Assembly: GCA_016719565.1 (NCBI GenBank)
Contig: JADJYU010000005.1
Span: 434,001-498,000 of the forward strand
Direction of reading: 5' to 3'
DNA from: Ignavibacteria bacterium
Lineage (GTDB): Bacteria > Bacteroidota > Ignavibacteria > Tepidaquicellales > Tepidaquicellaceae
Length of the DNA: 64,000 nucleotides
In this document: positions 1 to 9,282 of the stretch, piece by piece
Layout: each line of letters starts with the position of its first letter
Numbering within the stretch: the first letter of the stretch is position 1
Made by a program: the position numbers and the translations under genes
The notes under the pieces: generated by a model
The model's input: only the letters and a program-made list of their open reading frames with translations
Told to the model about the DNA's origin: nothing
The model's database searches: none

Positions 1-35
1 TACGCTGCAAATCTATTGATAGAATTTAAAATTTG

Positions 36-50
36 CAAAGAAACTATTTT
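36..50. promoter_or_regulatory. CAAAG box upstream of the first SPYFN gene
   Basis: The sequence reads CAAAGAAACTATTTT, beginning 142 bases before the ATG at 178. It matches boxes found in six other gaps upstream of SPYFN genes. Just upstream, GCAAAT (7-12) and ATTTGC (31-36) form an inverted repeat. A divergent partner gene would lie left of the window edge. The role as an operator or promoter part is inferred from recurrence. Confidence 0.4.
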
Positions 51-177
51 AAAAAAGTGACGGCATTAAGTTTGTTAATAAAACATAAAATTAAGTTTAA
101 ATGGGATATGCATTACACAATTAGAGGTTTTTAAAAATAAAAAAGCTTATTTTATGACGAATTAATTCTAATTTATA

Positions 178-1641
178 ATGATAAAGTCTAAGACAATAGA
201 GATTCTGAAATCACTTTCTGTTAAAGAATTAAAAGAGTTTGAAAAATTAATTTCTTCTCCTTTCTTCAGTACAGGCAGAAATGTTGTTCCCTACTATAAA
301 GAGTTAAAAAAGTTTTACCCGCAATTTGATGACGAAAAACTGAATGAGAAATATTTGTTTACAAGATTGTATCCCGGAAAGAATTTCAGCAGAGATATCA
401 TAAAGAAACTTAATTCTGAGCTGCTAAAACTTTGCTATGAATTTCTTAAACAACTGGCTATTAAATCGAACAGAATTAAAGTTAATGTTCTGACATCTGC
501 GACAGCGCTTGAAAAAGGACTGGATTTTGCAGCAGCGGGTTTACTTGAAGAAGCGGAAAAACTAACTACTGTTATGCCCTTAAATAATTCCTATTATGAT
601 AATATGCCGCTTATAAATTATGCAAGAAGTAATTATTATTATAATAAAAGAAACGAAAAAAATTTAAATAACATACTAAAAAACCGGCTGGATACAATTG
701 ATCTGATCACAAAGAATTTTTTTTATAATCAGTTCTTATATTACCCTTTTCTTTTGCTTGACAGAAACTGGTATGAAGGCATTCAGAATAATATTTTTCT
801 GAATATGATCGGTTCTTTTGATCATAAAAATTTCTTAAAACTTTTTACTGCTAAAAAGGGAGACCCAACAGATGTGATGCTGCTGATCAATTTATACTGT
901 ATAATTTCTCTAAAAGAAAAACAAGAGACCGAATATTTTAACAAACTCATAAAACTTTTTTTTGACAATTTAAAACTGTTTGACAGTGAGTTAAGGTATG
1001 TAATACTCAATAGCTTATTTATAATAGTGAAATATAAATTCAGTATTTCAGATCAGGATATGTATAAAAAATCCAGATTCAGTATCATTAAATTTGCTCT
1101 TAAGAACGAAATGCACATCGATCCGATCCTGAAATACTTCCCCCGAAATTTTTTTCTTGAATATTTTAATTTTGCAGTTTCATCCGGAGAAATATCCTGG
1201 GCCGAGGGGTATTGTAAAAAATATCTGTCGCAGGTGAGAAAAGAAGACAGGAAATCTTTAGAGGATTATTGCAGTATAATATTACTGTTTGAATATAATG
1301 AATATGAAAAATGCCTGAATGAGCTGAATGAATTTGATCATCCGAATTATTCTTCCACTGATTATTTTTATTACTACAAAGCAGCTGTATATTTTGAATT
1401 AAATTTATTTGATGAATGCATTTTAACTTTAGATAGTTACAGTAAGTATCTTAACACCGGAAAACACAGTAAGGTCATAAAAAAAGAGGTGCATACAAAT
1501 TTCATTAATGCAATGAGATCTCTGATAAGGTACTCAGAAAAAAAAGATGAAAAGTATTTTTTTCAATTTGAAAATCTCCTTAAGGAAATTGATACCAAAG
1601 TGGTAATGCACAGATGGTTAAACTCAAAACTTGGAAAATAA
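178..1641 (+). CDS. SPYFN-family helical protein, copy 1
   Basis: This 487-residue protein has no signal peptide or membrane segment, so it is probably cytoplasmic. Residues 1-90 carry the family signature: a helix with KELKEFEKL, the SPFFS motif (SPYFN in most copies), then LYPGKNF and a helix ending in LLKLCYEFL. The rest is Leu/Lys/Glu/Tyr-rich with spaced aromatic residues, as in degenerate TPR-like helical repeats. It ends with the family's closing pattern of a tryptophan-containing helix (HRWLNSKLGK). I know similar proteins from Bacteroidota only as hypothetical proteins, so no function is given. The ATG at 178 aligns with the start of the other copies. No Shine-Dalgarno sequence is visible. 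The next gene begins at or just past its stop, which suggests co-transcription. Confidence 0.85.
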   Translation: MIKSKTIEILKSLSVKELKEFEKLISSPFFSTGRNVVPYYKELKKFYPQFDDEKLNEKYLFTRLYPGKNFSRDIIKKLNSELLKLCYEFLKQLAIKSNRIKVNVLTSATALEKGLDFAAAGLLEEAEKLTTVMPLNNSYYDNMPLINYARSNYYYNKRNEKNLNNILKNRLDTIDLITKNFFYNQFLYYPFLLLDRNWYEGIQNNIFLNMIGSFDHKNFLKLFTAKKGDPTDVMLLINLYCIISLKEKQETEYFNKLIKLFFDNLKLFDSELRYVILNSLFIIVKYKFSISDQDMYKKSRFSIIKFALKNEMHIDPILKYFPRNFFLEYFNFAVSSGEISWAEGYCKKYLSQVRKEDRKSLEDYCSIILLFEYNEYEKCLNELNEFDHPNYSSTDYFYYYKAAVYFELNLFDECILTLDSYSKYLNTGKHSKVIKKEVHTNFINAMRSLIRYSEKKDEKYFFQFENLLKEIDTKVVMHRWLNSKLGK

Positions 1642-1651
1642 AGATTCTGTT

Positions 1652-2005
1652 ATGATGAATAAAGCGAATGCAATTCTCAATACCGTTACAGAAAAAGCTG
1701 ACGACCTGATACCGTTTGGGATCACGCAGACTGACATTGCAGGATTCAGATCGTGTATTGATAATTACATAAATTCATACACAATTGAATCCGTCTCCCA
1801 TTCAGAAAGCATCGTTATAACAAAAACACTTAAAGAACTTTTTCAGACCGGCATGGACATACTTGATAAGGAAATTAACAGAATGGTTGATTCATTACAG
1901 ACAAAAGAGAAGAACTTTTACGAAAGCTACTATGCAGTCAGATCAGTTAAAAATCTTGGCTTAAGACGCAAAAAAGAAACAGCTCCTCAGCAGCAGGTGA
2001 ATTAA
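1652..2005 (+). CDS. Small hypothetical protein downstream of SPYFN copy 1
   Basis: This protein of 117 residues starts at ATG 1652, ten bases after the stop of the upstream gene. A TTG at 1631 in the same frame would overlap that gene by 11 bases and add seven residues. It is soluble and mostly helical. Its C-terminal half (KNFYESYYAVRSVKNLG) resembles the end of a Bacteroidota hypothetical family that ends with an FYxAYxxAR-like helix. If so, it is the C-terminal half of a longer protein, because about 100 N-terminal residues of that family are absent. That resemblance is from memory and is weak. It is probably in an operon with the upstream gene, and a hairpin terminator follows at 2068. 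It is the only SPYFN copy with such a partner. Confidence 0.6.
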   Translation: MMNKANAILNTVTEKADDLIPFGITQTDIAGFRSCIDNYINSYTIESVSHSESIVITKTLKELFQTGMDILDKEINRMVDSLQTKEKNFYESYYAVRSVKNLGLRRKKETAPQQQVN

Positions 2006-2067
2006 CGGATAGACAAAACTAGTAATAAAATTATTTGTTTCATCCGGTAATCTAAAACAGTTAAATC

Positions 2068-2113
2068 GTTTCCGCAAAGTCTAAAATTCACCTGACTCTG
2101 CGGAAACTTTTTT
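2068..2113 (+). terminator. Rho-independent terminator of the first plus-strand operon
   Basis: GTTTCCGCA (2068-2076) pairs with TGCGGAAAC (2099-2107). A short inner AGTC/GACT pairing extends the stem, and a run of T follows to 2113. The hairpin lies 62 bases past the stop of the 117-residue gene and is well placed to end that transcript before the convergent carboxypeptidase gene. Confidence 0.8.
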
Positions 2114-2159
2114 AAAAATGGGACATCGTAACTCGTCATTTGTAACCCGTAACTGTTCT

Positions 2160-2193
2160 TATTAACTACTAACTATTAACTACTAACTACTAA
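2160..2193 (-). repeat. Heptamer array (TTAATAG family) at a surface-gene 3' end
   Basis: About five units of CTATTAA/CTACTAA on the plus strand read TTAATAG/TTAGTAG in the sense of the minus-strand gene. The gene's stop codon (2190-2192, TAG) is the first TAG of the array. Confidence 0.85.
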
Positions 2194-4835
2194 GGTGTTA
2201 TTTTTCCTATAAAATTAAACGAATTATTATCAGCATACACTGCATCAGCAAGATCTGTCACTCCGTCTCCGTTCACATCAGTCGGCAGATATCCAGAGTT
2301 GAAATTAAACGCGTCGTTATCAATAAGACTTCCGTCAGCAAGATCTATAGTACCGTCCTGATTTACATCACCGCTGAAAATACAAAACTTTGTTCCCGAT
2401 AACTGTAGATTATTTCCGTAAGCCTGAGATGCTGACAAAGTAAAATCATAACTCAGTACTCCTCCAAAGACATAAACTTCACCTCCGGCTTTGCTCCAGG
2501 TTTCAATACTATTTCTGTGTTTTATAACAATATAGTAATTTGCTGAAGGAGCATTTCTGAATATAAAATTTCCGGTCAGAGAAAGACTGTCTATAATTCC
2601 TCTTGCTGAGTCAATATTCTGATATGGAGAATTTATACTTTTCAGATATACTGAAACTGTGTCATTCATATTTAAAGAATTTTGAGATGAATTATAAAAA
2701 CCTTCCTGTGCAAGAGTAAGATCTAAATTTGTTACGATGCTGCTGATCAGAGGATTGTAGTTGAATATTTTAATATCGTCAACATACCATCCGTCTGCAA
2801 CTACTCCTCCGTCACTGAAAAGTCTGAATCTTATTTTTAACTGTGACGAAGAATTTGCATATGTTGTAATATCTAAATACTGCTGAGTCCAGTTTGTCAT
2901 GACACCGTTAAAGGATTTTACAGTCTGCCATGTGGATCCGTTATCGCTTGAAACTTCAACATAACAGTAATCATATCCAGATTCAGTATTATATCTATGC
3001 CAGAAGTTAAGAAAAGTTACCGGCGCGGAACTTACATTCAAAGGTAAATTCAGTGTCATTGAGTTATTAGTATTATTTCCATAATTCCCTGTTGGACTGT
3101 CAGTAAACGAACTGACAGGTGTATGTGACTGGGAAGTAGTAACTGCCCAACCTGAATTTGCAGTCCATTTACTGAAACTGTTTTCTGCACTGTCAGCTAA
3201 TGTTATTGAGCCGTTACCGATCAGAATGTATTTCGTTTCCTGATAGACAATATCAGAATCGTTTTGTCTGAATTTTATATCTACAGGAAGAGCTGAATTT
3301 AAAGGAACTGCAGGAGAAATAGTAAATCCGAATTCAGAGCTGTCACTCTGAAAAGAACTTAAGTTTGAATAATTAAAACTCGTCATTGGAATATTCAGAT
3401 AATAACTTGAAGAAGAAACCTCTATTTCTGCATTCTGAACAGATAGTTGTCCTTTGTTTTTAAAAAATAATTTCAAAGTACCCGATTCACCTGCTGAATA
3501 TATCTGTTTATTCAAATATATAGTTACCGGATAAACAAATCCACCGCTGACAAGGGCAATGTATTGATTTGTAAAAAGCATATCCTCAGCCAGTGGAATA
3601 ATTTCTGCCTGTGAAGGCCAGAATCCGGTCAGTCCGGTTTCCGGTGTAATTGCAATAATATTATGTCCGATATGAACGGAATCATTATAATACCAGTCAT
3701 CAGCGCTTCCTCTTACAGCGTAGCCTACTGTTTGTGTCGGCGTTCCGTAAGTATAATTATTGTACTTTGACATATCGGCAAGATACTCATTAAAGACATC
3801 GTCATGAGGAGTGGGTAAAGGATCCGACCAGGCCCACGGTTTTATCAAAAGATTTCCATGAGTATGTGAACCAAGTACTGCATTGAAGTTCCTTGAATTA
3901 ACAAAATTCATAGCAGCCTTTGTTTCCAGTTCTGAAAATGGAGAAGTACCTCTGTACGTTGTACTGGAAGGACTTGTGCTTGATCCGTTGTTTGAAGAAT
4001 TCCAGTACTGGTAAAGACCGTAATTCCTGTTAAGGTCCACTCCGAAACTCCCGCCGTTATTTTTTCTGTTTTTTCTCCACATTCCCCCGCCATTGGGATT
4101 TGTAGACTGGTTATAAAGATATCCGTCCGGATTTAAAACAGGAGTGAAATATAATTCCCTGTTATTCAGAATGTAAGTTGCGATCGGATCCACATTATAA
4201 TTTTCAAAAAGCCAGTACAAATAAAATATCATATGCTCCATGCTTTCAGGCTCCCTAGAGTGAATAAGTGAATGATACCAAGTCTCTGGTCTTCCAGACT
4301 GTAGGTCCGGATTTTTTGTAACTCTTACCGTCCAGATCTGATTGCTTTCTGCTGTAGTGCCTATTGAAAATTTTTCGGAAATAAGTTCCGGATACTCCAA
4401 TCTCATTGAATCAAGCTTGGCTACAACTTCGCTATATGTTAAAAATCCACCCATTGTTCCGTAAATGGAATGACTTACATTGTAAAGAGAAGCGGATCTG
4501 TTTATTGATCTTTGAATTTCATTCTTAGACATTATTGGAAGGTTCTTATAATAATTTTCCCAGTTGGAAATAAGAACTTTATAAGGTACACCTGATTTGT
4601 CCAGTAATTTTATTTCACTTTCAGAAAGCCAGACATCTGTATAATCCGGTTTTCTGATTGCATGATCAATTAACAGACCTGCGTCCATAATTCTTCTGGA
4701 TGCGTCTGCGCCGGTAGATAATATTCTCACATTAGAATAATTTTCTGTCTTGTTTAATGAATGCTGATCCTGTGATATTCCCGGATTTACTATTATGAGC
4801 ATTAAAACTGCAGCAGTAAATAATATTTTTTTCAT
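2190..4835 (-). CDS. Secreted M14 zinc carboxypeptidase with dockerin-like tail
   Basis: This 881-residue exported peptidase begins with a signal peptide (1-21, ending in GIS-QDQ) and a pro-region to about 125. The M14 metallocarboxypeptidase domain spans about 125-425 and has an intact active site. Zinc ligands are H192 and E195 (HSREPES) and a histidine of SHTHG (323-327). Substrate-binding residues sit in NPDGY, WRKNR and GVDLNRNY, and the catalytic Glu is E399 in TPETG. An Ig-like region follows, then a jelly-roll MAM/immune-inhibitor-A-like domain (about 545-690, ending WYVDDIKIF). The shared C-terminal module (about 700-815) has HRNSIETWS, and the last 65 residues hold two D-x-N-x-D-G repeats ending in GKITP. 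It probably cleaves C-terminal residues from peptides outside the cell while attached to the surface. There is no T9SS C-terminal domain. Confidence 0.92.
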   Translation of the reverse strand: MKKILFTAAVLMLIIVNPGISQDQHSLNKTENYSNVRILSTGADASRRIMDAGLLIDHAIRKPDYTDVWLSESEIKLLDKSGVPYKVLISNWENYYKNLPIMSKNEIQRSINRSASLYNVSHSIYGTMGGFLTYSEVVAKLDSMRLEYPELISEKFSIGTTAESNQIWTVRVTKNPDLQSGRPETWYHSLIHSREPESMEHMIFYLYWLFENYNVDPIATYILNNRELYFTPVLNPDGYLYNQSTNPNGGGMWRKNRKNNGGSFGVDLNRNYGLYQYWNSSNNGSSTSPSSTTYRGTSPFSELETKAAMNFVNSRNFNAVLGSHTHGNLLIKPWAWSDPLPTPHDDVFNEYLADMSKYNNYTYGTPTQTVGYAVRGSADDWYYNDSVHIGHNIIAITPETGLTGFWPSQAEIIPLAEDMLFTNQYIALVSGGFVYPVTIYLNKQIYSAGESGTLKLFFKNKGQLSVQNAEIEVSSSSYYLNIPMTSFNYSNLSSFQSDSSEFGFTISPAVPLNSALPVDIKFRQNDSDIVYQETKYILIGNGSITLADSAENSFSKWTANSGWAVTTSQSHTPVSSFTDSPTGNYGNNTNNSMTLNLPLNVSSAPVTFLNFWHRYNTESGYDYCYVEVSSDNGSTWQTVKSFNGVMTNWTQQYLDITTYANSSSQLKIRFRLFSDGGVVADGWYVDDIKIFNYNPLISSIVTNLDLTLAQEGFYNSSQNSLNMNDTVSVYLKSINSPYQNIDSARGIIDSLSLTGNFIFRNAPSANYYIVIKHRNSIETWSKAGGEVYVFGGVLSYDFTLSASQAYGNNLQLSGTKFCIFSGDVNQDGTIDLADGSLIDNDAFNFNSGYLPTDVNGDGVTDLADAVYADNNSFNFIGKITP

Positions 4836-5018
4836 TATAATTTTATTTATTACAAAGCTAAACTATATAAATTTATTAAAATATATAAATTCCCGGAATT
4901 TTTATGCTTAATATATTCATGATGTAGTATGGACAAAATAGTTAATTCCAATATCCGAAATTTAACTGCTGTAAAAAATAAGCTTAGCAATTGTATAATA
5001 CTTTTTGTAAAAAAAAAT

Positions 5019-5338
5019 TACGAGCTGCAAGTATTTAAAAAAACGCAACTCGTAACTCGTAAGAAGTCCGGTTTGCTGTTGGTGATTAAAAAGGTTGCAT
5101 AAAATTTACTTTTAAAATTATTTGATATTCTAGCAAACTTTTTAAAAACACCTTATGAACAATTAAGAATTAAGAATTAAGAATTAAGAATTAAGAATTA
5201 AAAAAATACGAGCTACTAGCATTTATAGAAACACAATTCGTAACTCGTAAGAAGTCCGGTTTGCTGTTGGTGATTAAAAAGCTTGCATAAAATTTACTTT
5301 TAAAAATTATTTGATATTCTAGCAAACTTTTTAAAAAC
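5019..5338. repeat. Direct duplication, two copies about 188 bases apart
   Basis: Copy one (5019-5149) and copy two (5207-5338) share GAAGTCCGGTTTGCTGTTGG, the following GATTAAAAA and TTTGATATTCTAGCAAAC. Each begins with TACGAGCT and carries ACTCGTAACTCGTAAG about 30 bases on, so a TACGAG/CTCGTA hairpin is possible. Each also has GTTTGCT pairing with AGCAAAC. A third, truncated copy lies at 5377-5420. Confidence 0.8.
5161..5201. repeat. AATTAAG heptamer array
   Basis: Almost six perfect units of AATTAAG separate the two copies of the surrounding duplication. This heptamer sequence differs from the TTAATAG arrays nearby. Confidence 0.9.
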
Positions 5339-5419
5339 GCTAACAGCGGCGAAATTACGAATTACGAATAAAAAACTACGAGCTACAAGTATTTAAAGAA
5401 ACACAACTCGTAACTCGTA

Positions 5420-5514
5420 ATTAATAACTATTATCTGCTAACTATTAACTATTAACTACTAACTATTAACTACTAACTATTAACTATTAACTACTAACTA
5501 TTAACTGCTAACTG
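5420..5514 (-). repeat. Long heptamer array (TTAATAG family)
   Basis: About thirteen units of CTATTAA, CTACTAA and CTGCTAA run up to the stop codon (5515-5517) of the next minus-strand gene. Read in that gene's sense they are TTAATAG/TTAGTAG/TTAGCAG. This is one of the longest arrays in the window. Confidence 0.85.
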
Positions 5515-8500
5515 TCAAGGAGTTATCTTTCCTATAAAATTGAACGAATTATTATCCGCAAACACCGCATCAGCCACATCTACTATCTCATCACCGTTTA
5601 AATCCGTCTGCAGATATCCCGATGCAAAATTAAATGCGTCGTTGTCAATATCCGTCCCGTCAGCTATATCAATAACTCCGTCCTGATTCACATCGCCGGA
5701 ATATACAGCAAATCTCACAGGTGAAGCATCGACCTGAATTACATTATTTCCGAATGTTCCGGATGCGTTTAATGTGAAATCATAACTCATGCTGTTTGAA
5801 CTGAAACTCTGTGCAGCGCTGCTCCATATCTCCAGTCCGTTCCTGTGTTTTAACTGTAAATAATATCCGTTCCCGTTTACTGCATTACTGAAGTTAAATA
5901 CCGCCTGACCTGAAGCATTCAAAAACGCTTTGGATGAATCTATTGATGAATATGGAAATACATTACTTCTTAAAATTACTCTCAGTGTATCCTGCGCCAT
6001 ACTGTTCGACCCGGAATTATATAAGCCCTCAATATATGCTGTGAGATTTAATGTAAAACCGGAATTTGAATTCTGAATCCAGTCCATTGTCTTTGAAAAA
6101 ACACTTGATACAGCTGAATTACTGCCGGAATATCTCAAATCGCTGTATCTGTTTGTCATGTAAAATGTATTGCTGCTGTCACCAAAGTAACAAACTGCAA
6201 TACTTGAATCATTGTTATTTGAAACAACTGACTTTGGTTTAAAAACTGACACTCCCCCGTTTACAGCCCTGATCAGACCCGGTCTGTTGCCGTTACCCAA
6301 ATACAGAGAGTCCTGCATTATCCCTGAAAATGAGCCGAGTCCTTTGAATTTTCTTCCGCTCAGAGGAATACTACCCGCCCAGTCATAACTGATATAAGCT
6401 GACTTAAGATATTGTCTGTAAAAAACCGTATCCTCAGGTGTTTTATTTACTCCCAGCTGATCGTTATTGGAAATATAATCTGAAAAGATCATCAGCGATT
6501 TTTTATTAGAAGGAGTTGAAAAATACAGGAAGGATCTCATCGAATCTCTTAACCATGGAGTATAATCGGCTCCGTTTTTCAAAAGACAATAAACATTCTT
6601 CCATGGTCTTAAAGAACCTGTATAATTCATCCTGACTGTATCGAAATTATTTAAGTATCTGCCGTCTGTATTTATCGCTCTTACTATACTGTCGCGGTCT
6701 CGTTCGGATTGCCATATTACGCATAACTCCTTTGCAACCCTCGGAGTAATAGTTGTTACTAAAGTATTATTTGAAGAGTTACCGTCGCCGGGTACGCTTC
6801 CTGTATAAATTGTTACCGGCTGTTCAATATTTGTAGTGGGAAATGTCCATGGGTCAAATACTACAGTAGCTATTGCAGCGGGTGCAAGGTTGGAAACTGT
6901 TTTTGTACTTGTATAACCACCCAAAGGATGAACTCTTGTTACTGTGAATGAAGTAGTCGAATAACCTGCATTAAAAACTTTACATACTGGAGTGAATGTA
7001 TTTGTACTGAAATACTGATCATATTCTAAAACGGCATCTGCAATACCTACATCTACAAAATGCCTGCCCTCTGTATCAGTCTCTATTGCAAAGTCAAACG
7101 CAGAATTATTCTGTTCAACCGGATTAAAATTAAATCCAATAGGAGTAACATATCCGTAATAATTCGCATTACGCCTCAGTACATCATTATTATTCGAATA
7201 AAAATTCAGCCCCAGTACAGACGGGTCCGTTTCACCTATAACAGCAGTCTGAACTATACCGGCGTAAAAGTTGGAATTATAAAGAATATATGGTTTTGGA
7301 TCTGTAATATTAAATGTCAGAAGCGTATTTGCATCTGAAGACTTTAAAATGTAATCATTTGATCTTGCCAACAGATTACCGTTCTCATCGAGGACAACTG
7401 CGTAATACATTTGTCCGGCTATATTAGCGGAATTATCTACATTCATTCTGACCTTTGTCACAACTACTTCCCCGTTAGCTCTGTACTTATTCAGAAAAGA
7501 ACCAACCTGTGTATAATTTATTGCACCGTTTATAACTGTATCCGAATATCTGAATGTATAATAATTTACATTTGATGAAACACTTTTATAATTGTTTGAA
7601 TTATCCAGATCATTTTCTATATAGACAGAAACATCTGAGCTTCCGTATGAAAAATAATTATATGGATCAAAACTGACGGTCTTGTTTTCATAGGGCATTA
7701 TGTTTGTCATCAAAGAATCAAGATGAACACTTGATCCGTTTATATCCAGAAATACTTTTAATGAAACAGGACTGTTAGAATTGTTTGAGATCACTGCTCT
7801 GATTGTATCCGGAGTTCCGTAATAAAGCGGGATTTTTGATTTTGTAAACACTGCCGTAACTGCAGCATCATATAAATTTCCGGGAGTACTGTCCTGAACG
7901 ATGAAGTTATCCAGATAAAGGTTATTTGAACAATCATTATCCACTGAAAATTTTAACTGCGTAGTCCCTGCCGGTATGCTCACAATTTTACTCCCCCACT
8001 CGGAACTGGACGGAGTAAAGTAATTTTGATTTACCGGAGCTGTTGAAAGCTCTCCGTTAATAGGATCTCCTGACATGGTAGTTATTAAATTAAAATTCAT
8101 CCCACCGTCAGTTGTACCATAGATCTCCAGATTATCAAATGAGCCATAAGTATAAGCTGCGTAAGCGTAATCAAACAAAAGCTTTGCTCCGGATCCTGCG
8201 GGTGAAAAAACCGGAGTTGTAAGAAAATCATTTGGAGTGTAGTTACAATTATAAAGTTCTCTCATTACGCTCCCGGTACCAATTCCGTAAGCGCTGACGG
8301 AATTATAGATCCAGTAATTTCCTGTGTTCCAGCCCGCCGGAGGAAATGAACCGGAAAAATTTTCAGATAATAAAGCGGGATTAACCTGCGGAGGCAGTCC
8401 TACCTTTATGTTATCGAGATAAAGATTATTCCCGCACTGATCATATGAATAAAAAGAAATCTGTGAAGTATTTACAGGCAGAGATACTGAAATTGTTTTC

Positions 8501-9090
8501 CATTGCGAACCTGCCGGATAAAACGCAGAGTTCGTCGGAGGAGCAGTTGCAAGCGAATCCTTGTCATAAGTTGCAAGGTATTCCCAAGTTAAAGTCGAAT
8601 CATTATAATAACTTATAATAAGGTAATCAGTTACATTGCTGATTGAATCACCAAGGGGAGCATAAGCTGCATCAAAAGTAAGAACATCACCCGGCTCTGA
8701 AATTGTGAAATAAGATGTTGTAAACTCGTTATAAACCTGCGTACAGCAAAAGTTACAGAAACTTGCGCTGTAATTTCCGGTCCCGTATGAGCTGTAACCT
8801 GCCTGCTGCCATCCGTTATATGCATACCACATATCAGGCGGAAAGGTCACCGATTCAAAATCTTCGTTTAATTTCAATCCGGATGAAACCTGCATCGCGC
8901 CTGAAAAAGATTTACCCGTTTTATGGTCTGCAGCCAAATCAGGTTTCATTTTATTTAACTGTTCTTTTATAACATTTATTTTTTTCTCAATGGGCCGGGA
9001 TTTGATTGTTACATCCTGAGCGTATAAACTGATACTAAATGCAAAAAAAATTACAGTTACAGTTGTAAAGATTGATTTTATTGATCTCAT
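5515..9090 (-). CDS. Large secreted multidomain protein with dockerin-like tail
   Basis: This 1191-residue protein has a signal peptide (1-24, ending LYAQ). Two related MAM/choice-of-anchor-J-like jelly rolls follow (about 70-232 and 240-398). Each begins with an E-[DN]-F...FPP..W pattern and ends in NNLYLDN. CARDB-like Ig domains occur at about 405-510 and 665-790. The 790-1000 region (ELCVIWQSERDRDSIV...) has alternating strands and helices that could be a glutamine-amidotransferase-like or Rossmann-like fold, but I see no catalytic signature. The shared C-terminal module and dockerin pair fill about 1010-1191, ending in GKITP. It is probably a surface adhesion or scaffold protein; no enzyme function is supported. 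Its promoter lies in the 192-base divergent gap shared with SPYFN copy 2. Confidence 0.88.
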   Translation of the reverse strand: MRSIKSIFTTVTVIFFAFSISLYAQDVTIKSRPIEKKINVIKEQLNKMKPDLAADHKTGKSFSGAMQVSSGLKLNEDFESVTFPPDMWYAYNGWQQAGYSSYGTGNYSASFCNFCCTQVYNEFTTSYFTISEPGDVLTFDAAYAPLGDSISNVTDYLIISYYNDSTLTWEYLATYDKDSLATAPPTNSAFYPAGSQWKTISVSLPVNTSQISFYSYDQCGNNLYLDNIKVGLPPQVNPALLSENFSGSFPPAGWNTGNYWIYNSVSAYGIGTGSVMRELYNCNYTPNDFLTTPVFSPAGSGAKLLFDYAYAAYTYGSFDNLEIYGTTDGGMNFNLITTMSGDPINGELSTAPVNQNYFTPSSSEWGSKIVSIPAGTTQLKFSVDNDCSNNLYLDNFIVQDSTPGNLYDAAVTAVFTKSKIPLYYGTPDTIRAVISNNSNSPVSLKVFLDINGSSVHLDSLMTNIMPYENKTVSFDPYNYFSYGSSDVSVYIENDLDNSNNYKSVSSNVNYYTFRYSDTVINGAINYTQVGSFLNKYRANGEVVVTKVRMNVDNSANIAGQMYYAVVLDENGNLLARSNDYILKSSDANTLLTFNITDPKPYILYNSNFYAGIVQTAVIGETDPSVLGLNFYSNNNDVLRRNANYYGYVTPIGFNFNPVEQNNSAFDFAIETDTEGRHFVDVGIADAVLEYDQYFSTNTFTPVCKVFNAGYSTTSFTVTRVHPLGGYTSTKTVSNLAPAAIATVVFDPWTFPTTNIEQPVTIYTGSVPGDGNSSNNTLVTTITPRVAKELCVIWQSERDRDSIVRAINTDGRYLNNFDTVRMNYTGSLRPWKNVYCLLKNGADYTPWLRDSMRSFLYFSTPSNKKSLMIFSDYISNNDQLGVNKTPEDTVFYRQYLKSAYISYDWAGSIPLSGRKFKGLGSFSGIMQDSLYLGNGNRPGLIRAVNGGVSVFKPKSVVSNNNDSSIAVCYFGDSSNTFYMTNRYSDLRYSGSNSAVSSVFSKTMDWIQNSNSGFTLNLTAYIEGLYNSGSNSMAQDTLRVILRSNVFPYSSIDSSKAFLNASGQAVFNFSNAVNGNGYYLQLKHRNGLEIWSSAAQSFSSNSMSYDFTLNASGTFGNNVIQVDASPVRFAVYSGDVNQDGVIDIADGTDIDNDAFNFASGYLQTDLNGDEIVDVADAVFADNNSFNFIGKITP

Positions 9091-9160
9091 ATAATAGAGT
9101 TTTAATTATTATTTTTCATTTATATTTTCTCAGGCAAATTAAATGACTTTGAACATTTTC

Positions 9161-9177
9161 GCAAAGAAAATTTAATG
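9161..9177. promoter_or_regulatory. CAAAG box in a divergent promoter
   Basis: GCAAAGAAAATTTAATG lies 121 bases before the proposed CTG start of SPYFN copy 2 and about 70 bases upstream of the minus-strand gene ending at 9090. The first half fits the shared box well; the TTTG half is degenerate. Confidence 0.35.
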
Positions 9178-9282
9178 TGTTTTTAAACAGACGGATTTAC
9201 ACAATGCAGGCAAATAGTTAGAAATTTATGCAGAAACAAAGATTTTATTTAATTTTGTAAAAAAATTCTAAACAACTACACT

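Larger units (their letters stand above)
4836..5514. other. Gene-free region rich in duplications
   Basis: These 679 bases between two minus-strand genes hold no convincing coding sequence. They contain a segment of about 130 bases present twice, a third partial copy, an AATTAAG heptamer array and a long CTATTAA array. Near 4970 the string AAAAAATAAGCTTA resembles sequence just upstream of SPYFN copies 3 and 4. This could be the remnant of a divergent promoter whose SPYFN gene was lost, which is inference. Confidence 0.6.

Noticed and set aside
5161..5201. Short regular repeats as a possible CRISPR array
   Set aside because: Units are seven bases with no spacers, and no cas gene lies in the window.
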